Assembly (NCBI RefSeq): GCF_028583425.1
Contig: NC_072790.1
Span: forward strand, 11,514,552 to 11,578,551
Source of the DNA: Eublepharis macularius
Taxonomy: Eukaryota > Chordata > Lepidosauria > Squamata > Eublepharidae
Reading direction: 5' to 3'
DNA length: 64,000 bases
The translations under genes and the position numbers were made by a program. Positions 11,551 to 23,700 of the stretch are shown here, one piece after another; position 1 is the stretch's first letter; every line of letters begins with the position of its first letter. Below the pieces are notes generated by a model. The model saw only the letters and a list, made by a program, of their open reading frames with translations. It made no database searches and was not told the DNA's origin.

Positions 11551-14500
11551 CTGTAATAAAAGGTATACTTGTAATGCTGTTGTTTAGCAGACAGCAAAGG
11601 AAGGGAGGGAGGGAGGAGACAGTGGGGGAGAGCCACTGGTCAGCAATAATGGAAGCTAGGGCACACTAACAAATTTATTCAGTAAATACTTATTTTAGAT
11701 ATTTAAATTGCAGGGCTGTCAGTGGATGAAAGATGATCGCTCATGTTTTAACTGCTTCATTAACAGATCGAAAGTTAACCACATAGCATGTTCTTTAAGC
11801 TTCAATATAAGTTCCTTTCTGAGAAGGCAACAAAAGTGTCAGCTAACTCACAATTTAAACAAAAGCTACTAGTGAATCACTGCAGAAGACCCTCTTTTAA
11901 TATTTCGTTCCCATCCCACCAAACAAATAGTGGCAACAAAAGAAGTCTCAGCAAAAAACAAGGAAAGGGTGCCCGTAACTCACATCCTGACCAATCAAAA
12001 ATTTAGTTGCTTAATCTAAACCTTGCAACCTTATTGCTATTGTGGTGAACTATCGGGGGATGTCAGGAGGTAAAATGCCAACAGGCACCTTCAAAAAAGA
12101 CATAAAGTACTTCTTTACGTAATAGCTCATGGAATTCACAAATGTAGTGATGGATTAAAGCTTTCATTCCTCCAGTCCAGAGGCCGTATATTCCTGAATA
12201 CCACCTACTGCAAGGAAACAGCGCAGGAAGGATGCTACCTTCACATGCCCTGTTTGTGGGTCCACAGAAGCATCTATGGTGGCCATCACTGTGGAAAGAG
12301 GAAGCTGGGCCCTCGGTCTGGGCCAGCTGTGCTCTTCTTATGCTCTCCAAGTCTCTCAAGGGAGCCAACTGCACTGTGTATATTTTAGCTGGTTCACCTT
12401 GTGAACGGAGAGCTCTCCAGAGACCAGGCTGCATAAGTCATCAGGAGGCAGGTTCTGGTGTGCGCTCGCAGTTTGCTAGGGGAGCTGGCCAGATCAGAAG
12501 CAGCTTGGCTGTCCCTCTAGTGAACTGAAAGCATGTTCCAAAATATGTGCTCTGAGGTACCCTCGGCTTGAGCTACTTGTATGCATCCAGATCCCCAGCC
12601 TGGCCACAAAGTGAAGGGAGAGAGACTTACTACAGCAAGGGAACAAGAAAATGCTTCGCTTACACATGCTCTAGTTTCAGTTTTGCAAATTGTAAGCACC
12701 AAAACTGCCTTTTTTTGCAGTTTGCAAGGGAATCCACAGTAATTTTCACAATATGAAGCATTTGGGTGAAAACAGGCAAGTTGGTTTTGACACCCACAGA
12801 AATTCAGCATTAATCAGAATATCCATGGCATCCCACAGCCGCAAAAATTTCTAAATGGCTAAAATAGAAATACGTTTCTTTCAGAGATTTTACTACTGTT
12901 GAAAAACTGGATAGGTAGCCAAACATTTCTGGGAGAATATATTTTGTAATTTCACTGAATAAAGTGAATCTGTTTTTGAACACCTCTGATGAACCGAGAT
13001 TGGTGTAGGAAAAAGGAATAAAGATAGTTGAGCAATCATCATTTTAAAACGCATGTACTGTTTGTGCTACTTTTACCACGAGAGGCAGAAAACATTTCAA
13101 ACTAATGTGCAAAGCCCTAAGGTCAATCCCATTTAAGCTCTTGTTGAAAAGATTCATGCTTAGGCCTTTAAGGGTTCCTCCATAGACCAGTGATGGTCAT
13201 TTACAGCATAAGCTCCCTTGAATGTCAAACGCTCTAACGCGTACCTCTAGCTGCAACAGCAGACAACTGCTTTTCAGCGTCACAAGGAAAACAAAGTAAA
13301 GGCGACACTCTAAAAAGGTAAATATTTAATATATTGTCGAAGGCTTTTACGGACGGAGAACGTTAGTTGTTGTAGATTTTCTGGGCTGTACGGCCGTGGT
13401 CTTGGCATTGTAGTTCCTGTCGTTTCACCAGCAGCTGTGACTGGCATCTTCAGAGCTGTAGCACCGAAAGACAGAGATCTCTCAGTGTCACAGTGTGGAA
13501 AAGATGTTAGCAGGTAATTTATATCTACTCAGGAAGGTGGGTTTGGGCTGAGTCATCCTGTAAGAGTTTCCCAGGGTGTGGAATGCTACTGGGGGGAAGC
13601 TTCACTGTATCCTGAGGAGGTTCTTTTGTATATGGATTGGTGCTTGATATGCTAATCTTATCTGCAGGGCTACTGTAAGATGTATATTGTTAGTCTGGTG
13701 TTTTTCAGGACTGGAAACCATGCCCTATTCATTCTTACAATGCCAAGACTACGGCTATACAGCCCGGAAAATCTACAACAACTAACGTAAATATTTAACT
13801 TGCAGTTAGCTACACATGAAGGAGTCATCATATACGGCAGCAGCATGAGGATTTTCACCTATATATTTCTGAAAAAAATGAAACTTTCAGCAGTGGAACT
13901 GCTGCTTGATTTTTGATAGATTAAATGCAGCTGTTAAAGGGGAGCTGGAACAGTAAAGGGCACACATTGTACTGGGTTTTATTTCTGTCTGCATCTGGCA
14001 AGCAAAATAAATAGTTTTACTTCCTTTTATATTCAGAACCCATGAAACAACAATTGGTCATGAATTATAGTTGTTCTCTACCATCTTATGTATGATTTGT
14101 ATGCAGCAGATGTGTTCCAACACCACACTTAAAATTTCCATGGGTAGAAGGTGTGTGTGGGGGGTGGGATACTATTCCCCCCTCCTGCAGTGGCTCTCCA
14201 ACTGCTCCCTGAATCTATTCCTTGGGGTCCCCCAGGAGCACCATTCCAGGGGCCACAGCAGGAAGGAGGAGGCAGGGACGCTTTGCTCCACAGATGCTAG
14301 GAGAGATTCAAGCCAGCAGACTAGATCATAGAATAGATAATGGTGTGTCCCAGACCAAGGGCCATATTTTGCTTTAATTATGATATATAAGTCACATCAT
14401 ATATTTTAGCTTCTCCATTAAACATGAACAAATTACAATAGGAAGATGAGAAACAGATTATCAAAAAAATGGGATGGGGGGATGGTATCAAGGAATATCA

Positions 14501-17500
14501 TACAGTCAGGGCTTTTTTTTCTGGGAAGAGATGGTGGAACTCAGGACTGCACAATGACGTCACTTTGGGTCAGCTGGAAAAAGGGGGGAGTTTTTTAAAG
14601 TTTAAATCGACCTTGGCGAAAATGATCACATGGCCAGTGGCCCCGCCCCCTGATCTCCAGATAGAGGGGTGTTTAGATTGCCCTCCGTGCCACATGGCGT
14701 GGAGGGCAATCTAAACTCGTCTCTGTCTGGAGATCAGGGGGCGGGGCCACCGCCCATGTGACCATTTTCAAGCGGTGCCGGAACTCCGTTCCACCGCGTT
14801 CCAGCTGGAAAAAAGCCCTGCCTACAGTATATATACAACCCAGCATGTGTTATGCAGCCAGTATCTATCTAGCTCTGCTGGTGATGTCCCAATAGTGTTG
14901 GCCTGTTTTGGCAACTTGGAGTTGAGGGGGGGAGCTATTCTTAGGGTGCACCTGTCTGCCTTGCCTGGTCTTGTTCCATTACCGTATACACCAAGTACAC
15001 AGTCAAGTACACAGACGATCACACAACTGAAATCAACAAGCGTTTAAACACACTCAAATGTGCCCTAATCGAGCGCATCTCTTAGTACCTGTGTTTAGCC
15101 AGATAACACCACTTCATACAGCGAACGTTACAGGGGCTACAGCTAATCTACACCAATAAGGTCTAACTGAAGAACCCGTAATGCAGCTTTGGCCATTGCC
15201 TCTGCTTACAGAGTAAGAGAATGATAGACTCTTTGCCCTTTTGACTTGTTTTCACCAAGAACTAAACTTGTATTTAAAAAGCTAAATAAAGTACAATCCC
15301 TGTGATATTTCTGACACGTCTGACCACAAGAAAGGGCAGTGACATCTTGGTTGCGTGTAACGTGCTGTGATCGCCTTCTTATGAAAACTATCTTCCCTCG
15401 TTGGACTCCATACATGTCTGTCCTGACAAACTCTGCAGGTACAAGCGGTATACATTAATCTGAGGAAATGTTACGAAGCTTTTTTTTAATAACCTGAGAC
15501 AGCCCAATAACGACACTAAGATCTATCAGTAATAAGTTCAGCCTCCACCCTAATCGATGAAATATTGAAGCGATGTTCACCAGATATGAAAAACAGTGGC
15601 ATAAACCACAGCAGAAATTAAAGAATATTATTGTGTAAAAAAAAAAAGTACATAGATCTGCACCTACAACTTTCACTTTAATTTCTGAATTTATGAACAA
15701 CTTGCTTTTCCTTATGTCCCACTCCCCAAGCAAGACAAGAAAACCATACTGGAGGGGAGGGGAATTTGCAAAAAATTTTTTTAGATATTTTTCCACAATT
15801 TTAAAGGCTAAAATTGCATTTATGAAGAACTTTTGATTTTATATATATATTTAAAAATAGTTTATAGAAAGTAATTACTGACCACATTCCAGAAGTCAGA
15901 ATGAGACCTGAATAGACAGGAATGATTCATATTTACAAAAGGGATGATGTACGTACACACACACACACACAGAGGAAATCGGAATGTTTCAACCATGTTT
16001 TCAAGGAGACACCAGAGAGAGGACAGCACTGTCATATTATTCTCCCTTCTTCATATAGTTTATTAACTGAGGGTCTTACTAAAGTTTCTAGCGGACTAAG
16101 CAAGAGATTTAGGAAGACAGGCTTCCATCTACAAATGGGACTCTTTTTAGTGATTAAAAACACACAACTACAGACGCTGTATTTCTAAGACATGATTGAC
16201 TCCCCGTGCCTAGTTCTCCATTTATAATAACGCCGAACTTTTACTAGTACAGATTTTACTTCCAGAGAACGGGGCTTACTTCAGCATAGCGAGGAAAGCA
16301 GCGGGCTCCACATCTGGTATACGGATTTCATCTTTGTCCTCTGCAAGCTCTCCATAAAACATGGCATGGAATACAGAACTCCCAACAGCTAAGACATACT
16401 GTTTGAAAAGGGAAATATTGTTTCATACTTTAGAATAAAATCTATTGCCAAAATAATACAGAAAAGGTAGAAATTACAGTGAGCATTGAAACCAAGGCTG
16501 TGCAAGGTATAATTGGTTTCCAGAGAGCCTTGCGTGTCTTCAGCATTTCATGTGATTTTTTTTTTTTACAGCAAAGCTAATTGCTGAGTTTTCCATTGGC
16601 TTTTGGAAACCTTTATAATTCTTGAATGCACTCCTGTTTTTCTACAATGCTACCCACACTGAAAGCCAGTGTGGTGCACTGCGTAGAGCATTAAAATAGG
16701 GATGCCTCAGTTCAAATCCTGGACAAGCCAGAAAGCCAACTATTTGTCAGCCTAAACTACCTTTCAGGGTTATTGTGGGGCTAAAAGAGGGCTATAGAGA
16801 CTGCCCTGAGCCCTTTGGGGGCAGGGCAGAGTAAAAATAGGAGGGGGAAATCAAGAACACAGTAACATAGTGCTTAAGGTGAGGGGAACTGCTAAAGCAT
16901 TTCACTGGGCAAAGATGCTTAAAAGCCTATATTATTACATCCATCTGGAGCTCAAGCCTCCTACACTGAGTCATAACAGGAGAGGTTTCCCTCACTTTTC
17001 CCGTGTCGAAGCTGGTGACGCAGCTGTTGCTTACTTTGTGTCCTGGTAACCGCTGGGTCCCACCTGGCGGCCCAACCACAAAATGAACATCGGCCATCAA
17101 GTCGTTGTTGAACATCACTGCATTTCTACAAACAGAGGCAACGTGTTAATTCAGGGCGTTCAGCATCAGGTTCCCTCCCCACTTCCAGGCATTTCAGCCC
17201 CTTAAAACCTTTCATCAGTGTTTCGACAACAGCATAAGAAAAGAAATACCCGGGTGACACATTTTAAGAGACTTCATGACCACTGTCTTTATTCAAAGTA
17301 TGATGTTACCAAAAAGCTCGGGCAAGAACTTTTTGCAGAAAGTAAAACCCAAGATCATGTGCCAAGCCAGAGGCAGAGAAGCACATTCTCTATGTCTCAC
17401 TTAGCACCTTTGCAGAAGAAGGAAAACAACTGAACTGCGCTGCTGGAGAAGAGAAACATTCCTCCCTCTTTTCAACAGGGGTGACAAGAAAGAGGCTATC

Positions 17501-17876
17501 CTGAACATGGAAAACATTTCATTCCAGACTGCTGGTAGACCGAAATAAAAACTTACCTTTCTCGGATAGTGGGGTACAGTCCTTGCCAGTTGGGAGCAGG
17601 GATAATATTGTTGTTATTGATATTCTGCTGATGGTACTGCTGGACAGCAGCTGTGTTACTGTTAGCTGGCTTCTTTCGGGGGAAAATATCAGCAGCCATC
17701 TTCTTCTTCTTTTTAGTCTTCAAGGTAATGATTTCATAGCAAACGGGAGGTAACTTGCTGCCGCCGCCGCCACTGTTTACCTTCTTAGAGCTTTTCTTGG
17801 ACCTGTTCTTAACTGTCTCTGGAAGCATCAAGAAGAAGGTGAGACATTTCATGTTCTTTCCCTTGTCATCTACCAT
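10518..17876 (-). CDS. BTBD3: BTBD3, BTB/POZ domain-containing protein 3 (spliced, 4 coding exons)
   Basis: Joining minus-strand segments 17876-17557, 17125-17035, 16398-16280 and 11550-10518 gives one open frame of 1563 nt (about 520 aa plus TGA). As recalled, human BTBD3 is about 522 aa. Domain order: basic, low-complexity N-terminus (1-105) with a GGGG tract near 36-39 and a KKKKK run near 55-59; BTB/POZ domain (about 110-220, with [13 protein letters not shown] and the [15 protein letters not shown] junction across exons 2 and 3); BACK domain (about 225-335); and a C-terminal PHR-type beta-sandwich (about 375-520) ending in PELIFYA. Family knowledge: BTBD3 is an intracellular neuronal protein that orients dendrites toward active axons, and BTB-BACK-PHR proteins can act as CUL3 adaptors. 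The exon junctions restore the frame exactly, with no frameshift or premature stop, so this is a functional gene. BTBD6 is the closest alternative, but the N-terminus fits BTBD3 better. A second in-frame ATG (MAADIF, residue 60) could start a shorter isoform. Confidence 0.96.
11551..13329. other. BTBD3 intron 3, distal part
   Basis: Intronic sequence with no second gene. Open frames at 12063-12810 overlap on both strands and lack domains. Confidence 0.6.
13330..13786 (-). mobile_element. Penelope-like element 3' end insertion in BTBD3 intron 3
   Basis: It is flanked by exact 12-bp copies of GTAAATATTTAA (13318-13329 and 13787-13798). Most of it is a minus-oriented 3' end related to the element at 56569, including codons for [16 protein letters not shown] near 13735-13690. 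A short plus-oriented 3' tail closes the right side, giving an inverted-arm structure. 5'-truncated and dead. Confidence 0.85.
13419..13453 (-). ncRNA. degenerate hammerhead-like motif in Penelope-like element
   Basis: CTGAAGA, hairpin arms GCCAGT/GCTGGT and GAAAC are kept, but the expected GTC is GAC here, so self-cleavage is unlikely for this copy. Confidence 0.4.
14507..14820 (+). mobile_element. hAT-type foldback MITE (CAGGGCTTTTTTT family), copy 2
   Basis: 314 bp from CAGGGC to GCCCTG in BTBD3 intron 3, with a large central palindrome. Flanks are CATACAGT and CCTACAGT (7 of 8). Confidence 0.8.
14821..16279. other. BTBD3 intron 3, proximal part
   Basis: AT-rich intronic sequence with a short (CA)n run near 15955-15972. 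No further gene recognised. Confidence 0.6.
16280..16398 (-). CDS. BTBD3: BTBD3 coding exon 3
   Basis: This 119-bp exon has acceptor caaacag|TATGTC and donor CTGAA|gtaagc. It encodes [16 protein letters not shown] through EPAAFLAML plus two bases of a lysine codon finished by exon 4. It supplies the core of the BTB fold. No open reading frame longer than 60 codons covers it, so an ORF-only scan would miss it. Intron 2 (16399-17034) is 636 bp and holds a tRNA-derived SINE. Confidence 0.93.
16668..16845 (+). mobile_element. tRNA-derived SINE in BTBD3 intron 2
   Basis: It starts agccagtgtggtgcactgcg, has a B-box-like GTTCAAATCC, then the body reading cctaaactacctttcagggtt and a 3' part with ccctgagccctttggggg. 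It is the sense copy of the family seen reversed at 19190-19345. Confidence 0.65.
17035..17125 (-). CDS. BTBD3: BTBD3 coding exon 2
   Basis: This 91-bp exon has acceptor tttgtag|A and donor AAA|gtaagc. Its first base completes an arginine codon split with exon 1. It then encodes 30 residues at the start of the BTB domain, ending [10 protein letters not shown]. Intron 1 (17126-17556) is 431 bp and contains no repeat that I recognise. Confidence 0.93.
17557..17876 (-). CDS. BTBD3: BTBD3 coding exon 1 (start codon exon)
   Basis: The exon opens with [11 protein letters not shown], the expected BTBD3 N-terminus, and codes for residues 1-106 plus two bases of codon 107. The donor is AAAG|gtaagt, with the GT at 17556-17555. 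The exon carries the poly-Gly tract, the lysine run and the internal MAADIF start. Reading past the donor hits TAA at once, which confirms the exon limit. The 5' limit of the exon is not fixed: a possible acceptor (aaacag) lies about 20 bases upstream of the ATG, so the 5' UTR may be spliced. Confidence 0.93.
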
Positions 17877-18290
17877 GAGTATCCTGGTCTGTTTAATCAG
17901 ATAGCCTAACTAGGTAACAGAGAGAGCAGAAGATGCTAAAACAGGCAGCAGAAAAAAAAAAAAAAAAAAAGGAGATTGTGCTTCTTTTCCAGCCAGACAA
18001 GGTGACCTTTCCTAGCGTGCTGAATAAGAAACCAGCTTTTATTCAAGTTTGATCCAATACTTGATCTGTTAAACTCCTCCTAGTCATGATTCCCAGTTTC
18101 ATTTGCTTGTGAGCGCTTTCCCCTCAAACGCCTGGGAACTGAATCACCTGAAACTGCGATGCTGTGCGAAGCAAGGTTAAAGCAAGATGTGCTGCCTGTT
18201 CGTCAGCTGGCTCAAGTTGTGCGCTGAATGGATCTGAACACAGTAGGTGTTAAAGCTCTGCAGATGGAGGCAGACAGGCAGCGTTCGGAG

Positions 18291-18320
18291 CCAATCGCTG
18301 ATGTCACAAGTAACGATTGG
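18291..18320 (-). promoter_or_regulatory. CCAAT / CRE-like / inverted CCAAT cluster, candidate proximal BTBD3 promoter
   Basis: CCAAT at 18291-18295 and ATTGG at 18316-18320 flank TGATGTCA (18299-18306), a CRE-like octamer. NF-Y sites spaced around a CRE are a recognised vertebrate promoter arrangement. The cluster lies 415-445 bp upstream of the BTBD3 start codon on the minus strand and is not inside a repeat I recognise. The roughly 400 bases between it and the ATG would be 5' UTR. This is inferred from motifs and position only; no TATA box is clear. Confidence 0.4.
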
Positions 18321-18330
18321 TCCGGCAGCA

Positions 18331-19189
18331 CAGTGACTCCCACTGTAGATGTGCATAGCTCTAATATTAAAAAAAAAAAACACCCAGTGGCTACACTCTC
18401 ATTTAATGATCGGTTTAAGTGGTAAGAGAAACTGCTTGCTCAAAGTGAATCCAATAGAAATGATCTGAACATGAGCCTTTTCTAGAGGTCCTTGGCTAAT
18501 AAGCTGCCCTCAATGTCACACTCGTTTTTACATAAGGAAATTTTTTCAGAGACCCCAGTAAAGTAAGAATGAGTAATACGGTTTTCACGAAAATGAGAAA
18601 TGTTTGCAAGCAGAGCACAAACAGAGTTGAGAGTCCGCCCCCCCCCCGCAAATTCTTTTCCCATTGTGTGATCAAAACAGCTGAATCAGATGGAGCTCAT
18701 ATTCAAACTAAAGCAGATTAACTTGCAGCATAAAACGGACCGACAACACGTTCAACGGTTTCCTTTTCAGGGCGGTTTATATTCTCAAATTAAATGAATA
18801 GGGATGAGGTCATTGCACAAGCTTTTAACTATGTTTTGCTGCTAACGTAACGGTCCTTCACAGCCATTGCAACTCGCTAAGCAGAGGCTAATTAGGTCAG
18901 ATTACACTGGAGATGGTTGCGTAGCATCACAGCAAAATCTCTCCATGTGCAACCCAGAAATAAATTTCTACACCTTTCAATTGTTCAGAGGGGGAAAATT
19001 CTTCTTTCATACGGAAGAGACTCACTAAAATTCCATGCCGACAAGATGCTTGCTTAATACATCAATGCCACCCAGACTGAGCACAAAGACAGAATCTGGT
19101 CTAACAGTCTCCGGGCATAAAGGAAGAGCTCGCCCTCTGTTCCAATGCCAACTTATTTATTCACTTCGCTGAATCGTTCCATCATTCTG
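18331..19189. other. region upstream of the candidate BTBD3 promoter
   Basis: Unique-looking sequence with an oligo-A run at 18369-18380 and an oligo-C run near 18640. No gene recognised. Confidence 0.4.
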
Positions 19190-19345
19190 TTCTCATTCAT
19201 TTTATCCTCACAACAACCCTGCGGAAAGTGTGTGACTGGCCCAAGGCTACCCAGCAAGCTTCCATGGCAGAGTGGGGATTTGAACCTGGGCCTCTCAGAT
19301 CCTAGTACAACACTCTAACCGCTGCACCGCGCTGGCTCTCCATGT
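19190..19345 (-). mobile_element. tRNA-derived SINE (minus)
   Basis: Reversed, it reads agccagcgcggtgcagcggt...ggttcaaatccccactctgcc...ccttgggccagtcacaca-like body with a bottom end in cctcacaac. It has a clear tRNA-like head with a B box. Not a tRNA gene: there is no cloverleaf 3' half. Confidence 0.7.
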
Positions 19346-20149
19346 GTTAGACCACAACATGCTTTTTGCGGGCAAAGAGAGAAAAGGATACTGCAAACTT
19401 CTTATGCTTTTACCCAAGGGGGCAAGCGCAAGGAGTATGTCCTGGGTGCTTCTTTGCCTGATAAAAGAGCATCCCTGATTACCAGGGAAAAGGCTCTGCT
19501 CAAACTACTGAGCAGCTCAATGCTCTGTCCTACTTCCCTTGAGCTGTGGCAGCATCACAGCATCAGACTGAGAGCATAACATAAATCAAAACCCATCACT
19601 TTCTGCTAGAAGCATGCCAAAAACAAACAACAATCAGCCTTCAAAATTAAGGGTATTCTTTCCCCAACACCTGGCATCTAATAGGTTAAACCACTTCCCT
19701 TCTAGCTGAAATATTCCCTGTTTTGTGCAGTTCAGAAAGGAGCCTGATAACAGAGTCATTACAGAAATGTGGTTGATAGCCCGGAATAGAAAATGGCTTG
19801 CAGTGAATATAACTCTTCAAACAATCCATAGGATCTTCAAGGATGGAGTACGTTTCAGGCCAAACTCCATTCTCCAACAGGTCTCAGCACATCTACACAA
19901 GAAGGTGCAGATGTCCACAGAGACTCACTGTGCGCAGCTGCAGCCTTACACAACACACACATGGTTCTGCAAAGGGTAAAATATACCATTTCGGCGCAAT
20001 CAATGCCACAGGAACCTTGCAGCCTCTTCTTGGTCTGGCTGGCCCACCTTGCCAACGTCTGTTGCCCAAAGGATGCCACACAAAGGGGCGGGGGGGGGGG
20101 AGGAAGCAGCGCAGAGGCACTTGTGTGGCACAACTGCAGCGGCATTCAG

Positions 20150-20760
20150 GAGCAGCTCCGCCCTTGCACCGGATCTAACGAATGCCGTCTGCATTGGGCT
20201 GTCTTTAAAGGCAACTCAGAGGCTTCAATTAATGCAAAATGCAGCAGGTTGTCTTTAAATGGGGATGAGCTGCTGTGGACACCTAATGCCTTCCTTGAAG
20301 GATCTACACAGGCAGCCTATTCTCTTACAGGTTTGTTTTAAGGCGCTTAGAAAGCATTCCTGACTTGGGACCCACACATCCGAAGGACTCCAGCATGTAC
20401 CCTCTCGGTTCCTCCCGCCTGAAGTGGCTCTTCCATTGGAGGATGGGTCCTTAGCCTGAGGAAAGGCTTCGGACTTTGCTCAGTGCAGTGGCAGGATGCA
20501 TGGAAACATCTCCCCGCATCAACCTGTGTATAAAGAGCTTCTGCTCAAGCTCTCCTCTCTGGTCAGAGTTCTTTGTTCCGCCTCTGAGCTTAAGGCCTCC
20601 TCAGTCACGGCGCCAAAGCTTTGAAATGAGCCACCAGGAGAGGTTCACAGGGTGCCTGCTGCTGCCTACTTTTAGAAGGGTGTGCGAGAAAAAGTTAGAC
20701 TAGTTATATATTTGTTGTATTCGTTGTTAAAAAATGAAAAATAAAGGTTTTTTTTTTTAA
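20150..20760 (+). pseudogene. decayed L2/CR1-type LINE fragment
   Basis: Short frames encode QLMQNAAGCL and related pieces of the LQLVQNAAARL motif of jockey-group reverse transcriptases. A later block resembles the PKLWN-type C-terminus, and an A-rich tail ends near 20760. Multiple frameshifts. Confidence 0.5.
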
Positions 20761-23700
20761 AAAAAGAAGGGCGCGCAAGGCCCCTTTTCGCAAAGGACTC
20801 CTCGCTGAGGTAGTTCTTTCGTGATTAATGTCAAGGGCTGCCTGAAGACGGCCAGTGAATTGGGGCTGTCAGGCTTCGAGTTCTACTGATACTTGTTGAC
20901 TTATTTTTTGTATCATATTTCTCACTATTTTGGATTTTATTAGCAGTCTTTGGAGAAAGAAAGGATTACCAATATTTTAATACACAGAAAGGAAATGATA
21001 CACAATGGACACAGAACGCAGCTCAAAAAGCGGTATGGCTACAAAGCTGTAACACGCCCATATGCTGGCGGGCTGCCTTAGCCCAGCAGGGCTCATTCAT
21101 GAATATATCAGCGCAGGATGAAAAAGAACTAGGCGGTATCGAAGACATGGAGTTGCTGTGGAAAACTGTATCCCCGTGTTGCGCTCTTTCCTCTCCCATT
21201 GCATTGTAAGTTTCCCCTCCCTGGTCTACACCGTTGTGTGCCAACAGGATAGGGAAACTCTAATGTGAGAATGCTGTTCTTAGGGACAGCCCCGTTCTGG
21301 AATGGCTCAGTCTGCTCTGAATACCTTAACACATACAACTGCTACGGAGTACAGATTACTGCAACAATGGCAGCTGTATCCTCTGTATGGCCCACTGGGT
21401 GTTATCCTGTCTGCTGACCAGACCATCAGTTGCAGCTGCTCTGTAAACATGTTTCAAAATCACAAGGTTACCTTGACCTAGCTGGCTTCATGACGGGCTC
21501 AAATGTGACTGCGATGTTACACAGGCAATGGTGCCAAGGACCACTTTTGGGTCAGATATTTGATATAACCACAACAGCTTTGTACAATACCCCTGTCCTG
21601 TTTCTGGAAGTGGTCTCTTTGCACTTGCTGGGATGCTATGACAGTGCAAAACCACCTTCCTACTGAGGTATTACATACTAGACAGCCCTCCCTGCTCCAG
21701 TTTCATCTAGAATGCCTACATGAGTGTATACATTTTGAGTAGGGTAGAAATAGAGAAGACACATTTTGTAAACCTGAGTGCAATTTTAAAATGCCTGACT
21801 ACATCCCTGAGCTCCTAATGGGACAAATACTAAATACTATGGAAGAAAACAGTACATTAAATTCACACTAGCAAGACAAAAACTGTGTTTTGTAGTGTCC
21901 TGTTTGGCACTCTGTGTGTGCATGCACGCACGTGAGGTGGGGTAGTTTAAATACCTTCACACTAAATACAAAAGAGATTAAGATAATGTCAGAGAAAAAT
22001 GCCACTTGCATCATTTAGAGTTATTACTGTGTAGCATTTATACCTTTGTAAGTAAAAGAGAGGGTTTTGGAAGGCTGGGGGTTAACAGATAATGGATGCT
22101 GTTAAAAATGACAGCGGAGAACACACCCCAGTAGCTGAAGTTACACTCAGAGGATTGTATACTACAACCAGGGCAACAGCTGGGAGTGTGCTCATCCAAG
22201 CAGAGGAGATGTCACTTGGTACAATCTCACACAACCCAGAAATGTGTAACTAGGATGGTTTATTTATAATTGGCTGTGTCAAATGCTAAGATGCTAAGAG
22301 TAGATAAAATACTCAATGCAACTTTGACCTGTGGGACGAAACGACAGTGGGGCCCTTTCTGCAGACGAGGAGGCATCATCCGGAGACCAATATCTAGCCC
22401 AGAAATAGCCCCCACTGCTTGCAGCTCTCCGGCATATTGTCGCTCTCCCCATCTTTGCCCCTACTTGCAATACAGTATAAACCCACTTGGGCAGTGAGAG
22501 ACGGTTTCCCTTCCTCTGTCTTAGCCCTACTTGGTTCACTACTGTCTCGAGTTCATCTCCAGTCTTTTTTCTTCTCTTTCTTCATTCTCATTCCTCTCCT
22601 AACAACTCTGTGCCCTCTTTAAGAAAATCCACACACATTTGACAAACGGAAGCATCACCAAGACAGAATCTTCAGAACTGAAATTGCTTATGGAACTAAA
22701 TTAGCTTATAGTCATTTTGTTATACCAGACTACTTGAGAGGGAATGACATTTTAAGTTTTCCTGCTATGCTGTATGATTTTACCAACATGGCAATACTTA
22801 TTTTCTCATTGTGTATTTGAGAAAATTGCCAAGAAACAACATTTAGAGTGCTAGCAATGCATAATTTCCTTCTTGACAATACAATTAAGGGGGGGAGAGG
22901 CAACGTCACGATTAATCTCAGGAGAAACAAATGCTGTAATGGTTATTTTCATTAAGGACTACCGATACCTTTAGAAAGACTCTCATCATTTTATTTAGAC
23001 AAGAGATAGTGCCATTTTCCAAGCCACACATTACAGACTGCAATCAGGTGAACTTATTATATTCAGTAAATGTATTCATTTCCACATACTTTACAAGGAA
23101 ATACTATCAACAAAAAGCAAAGCATATTCTGCAATTAACTCATATTCTGTATTGGAAATGTTAAGACTCAGTAGAATCATTATGGAATAATTATGTTATC
23201 AGTATTTACCCGTAGTTCTGAAATTCAGGCTGCACTGGAGTATTAAGAAATGCAGTGCTCCTAAATCTTAACCTGACAGCCACTATGGCATAGTAGACAG
23301 AACCATCCGAAGTAATGAGATGCAAGCACAGACCACTGGTTTACCAAACTCAATACTGTTTCCTTGGAGTGGCAGTGGGTCTCTCAGGTCTACCCTTTTT
23401 TTCAACCTGAAGATGCTGGGGATTAAACCTCAAACGAATCTGCATGCAAATCGTACCTAATCATGCGCGCTAGTATGGAGCCACCGCCCGCAACTGAGAA
23501 ATAAAGAGAATCCCTGCAGCGGTCCTGGGAAAACCCAGGAGCCAAAATTTAACTCTGTTCGGTAGACCTTGGGGAAAGCGAAGCACCAGAACTGCCGCTT
23601 CAAATGCAAAGAAGACAACCTGTGCTCCTTCCCTAATGCTTTTGTGTGTAGCAGTACTCAAGACCTTGATTTTCATGATCAGCCTACCACTTCCCCCCAA

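Noticed and set aside
19270..19345. tRNA gene on the minus strand
   Set aside because: It has a B box but no 3' half of a cloverleaf; it is the head of a SINE present elsewhere.
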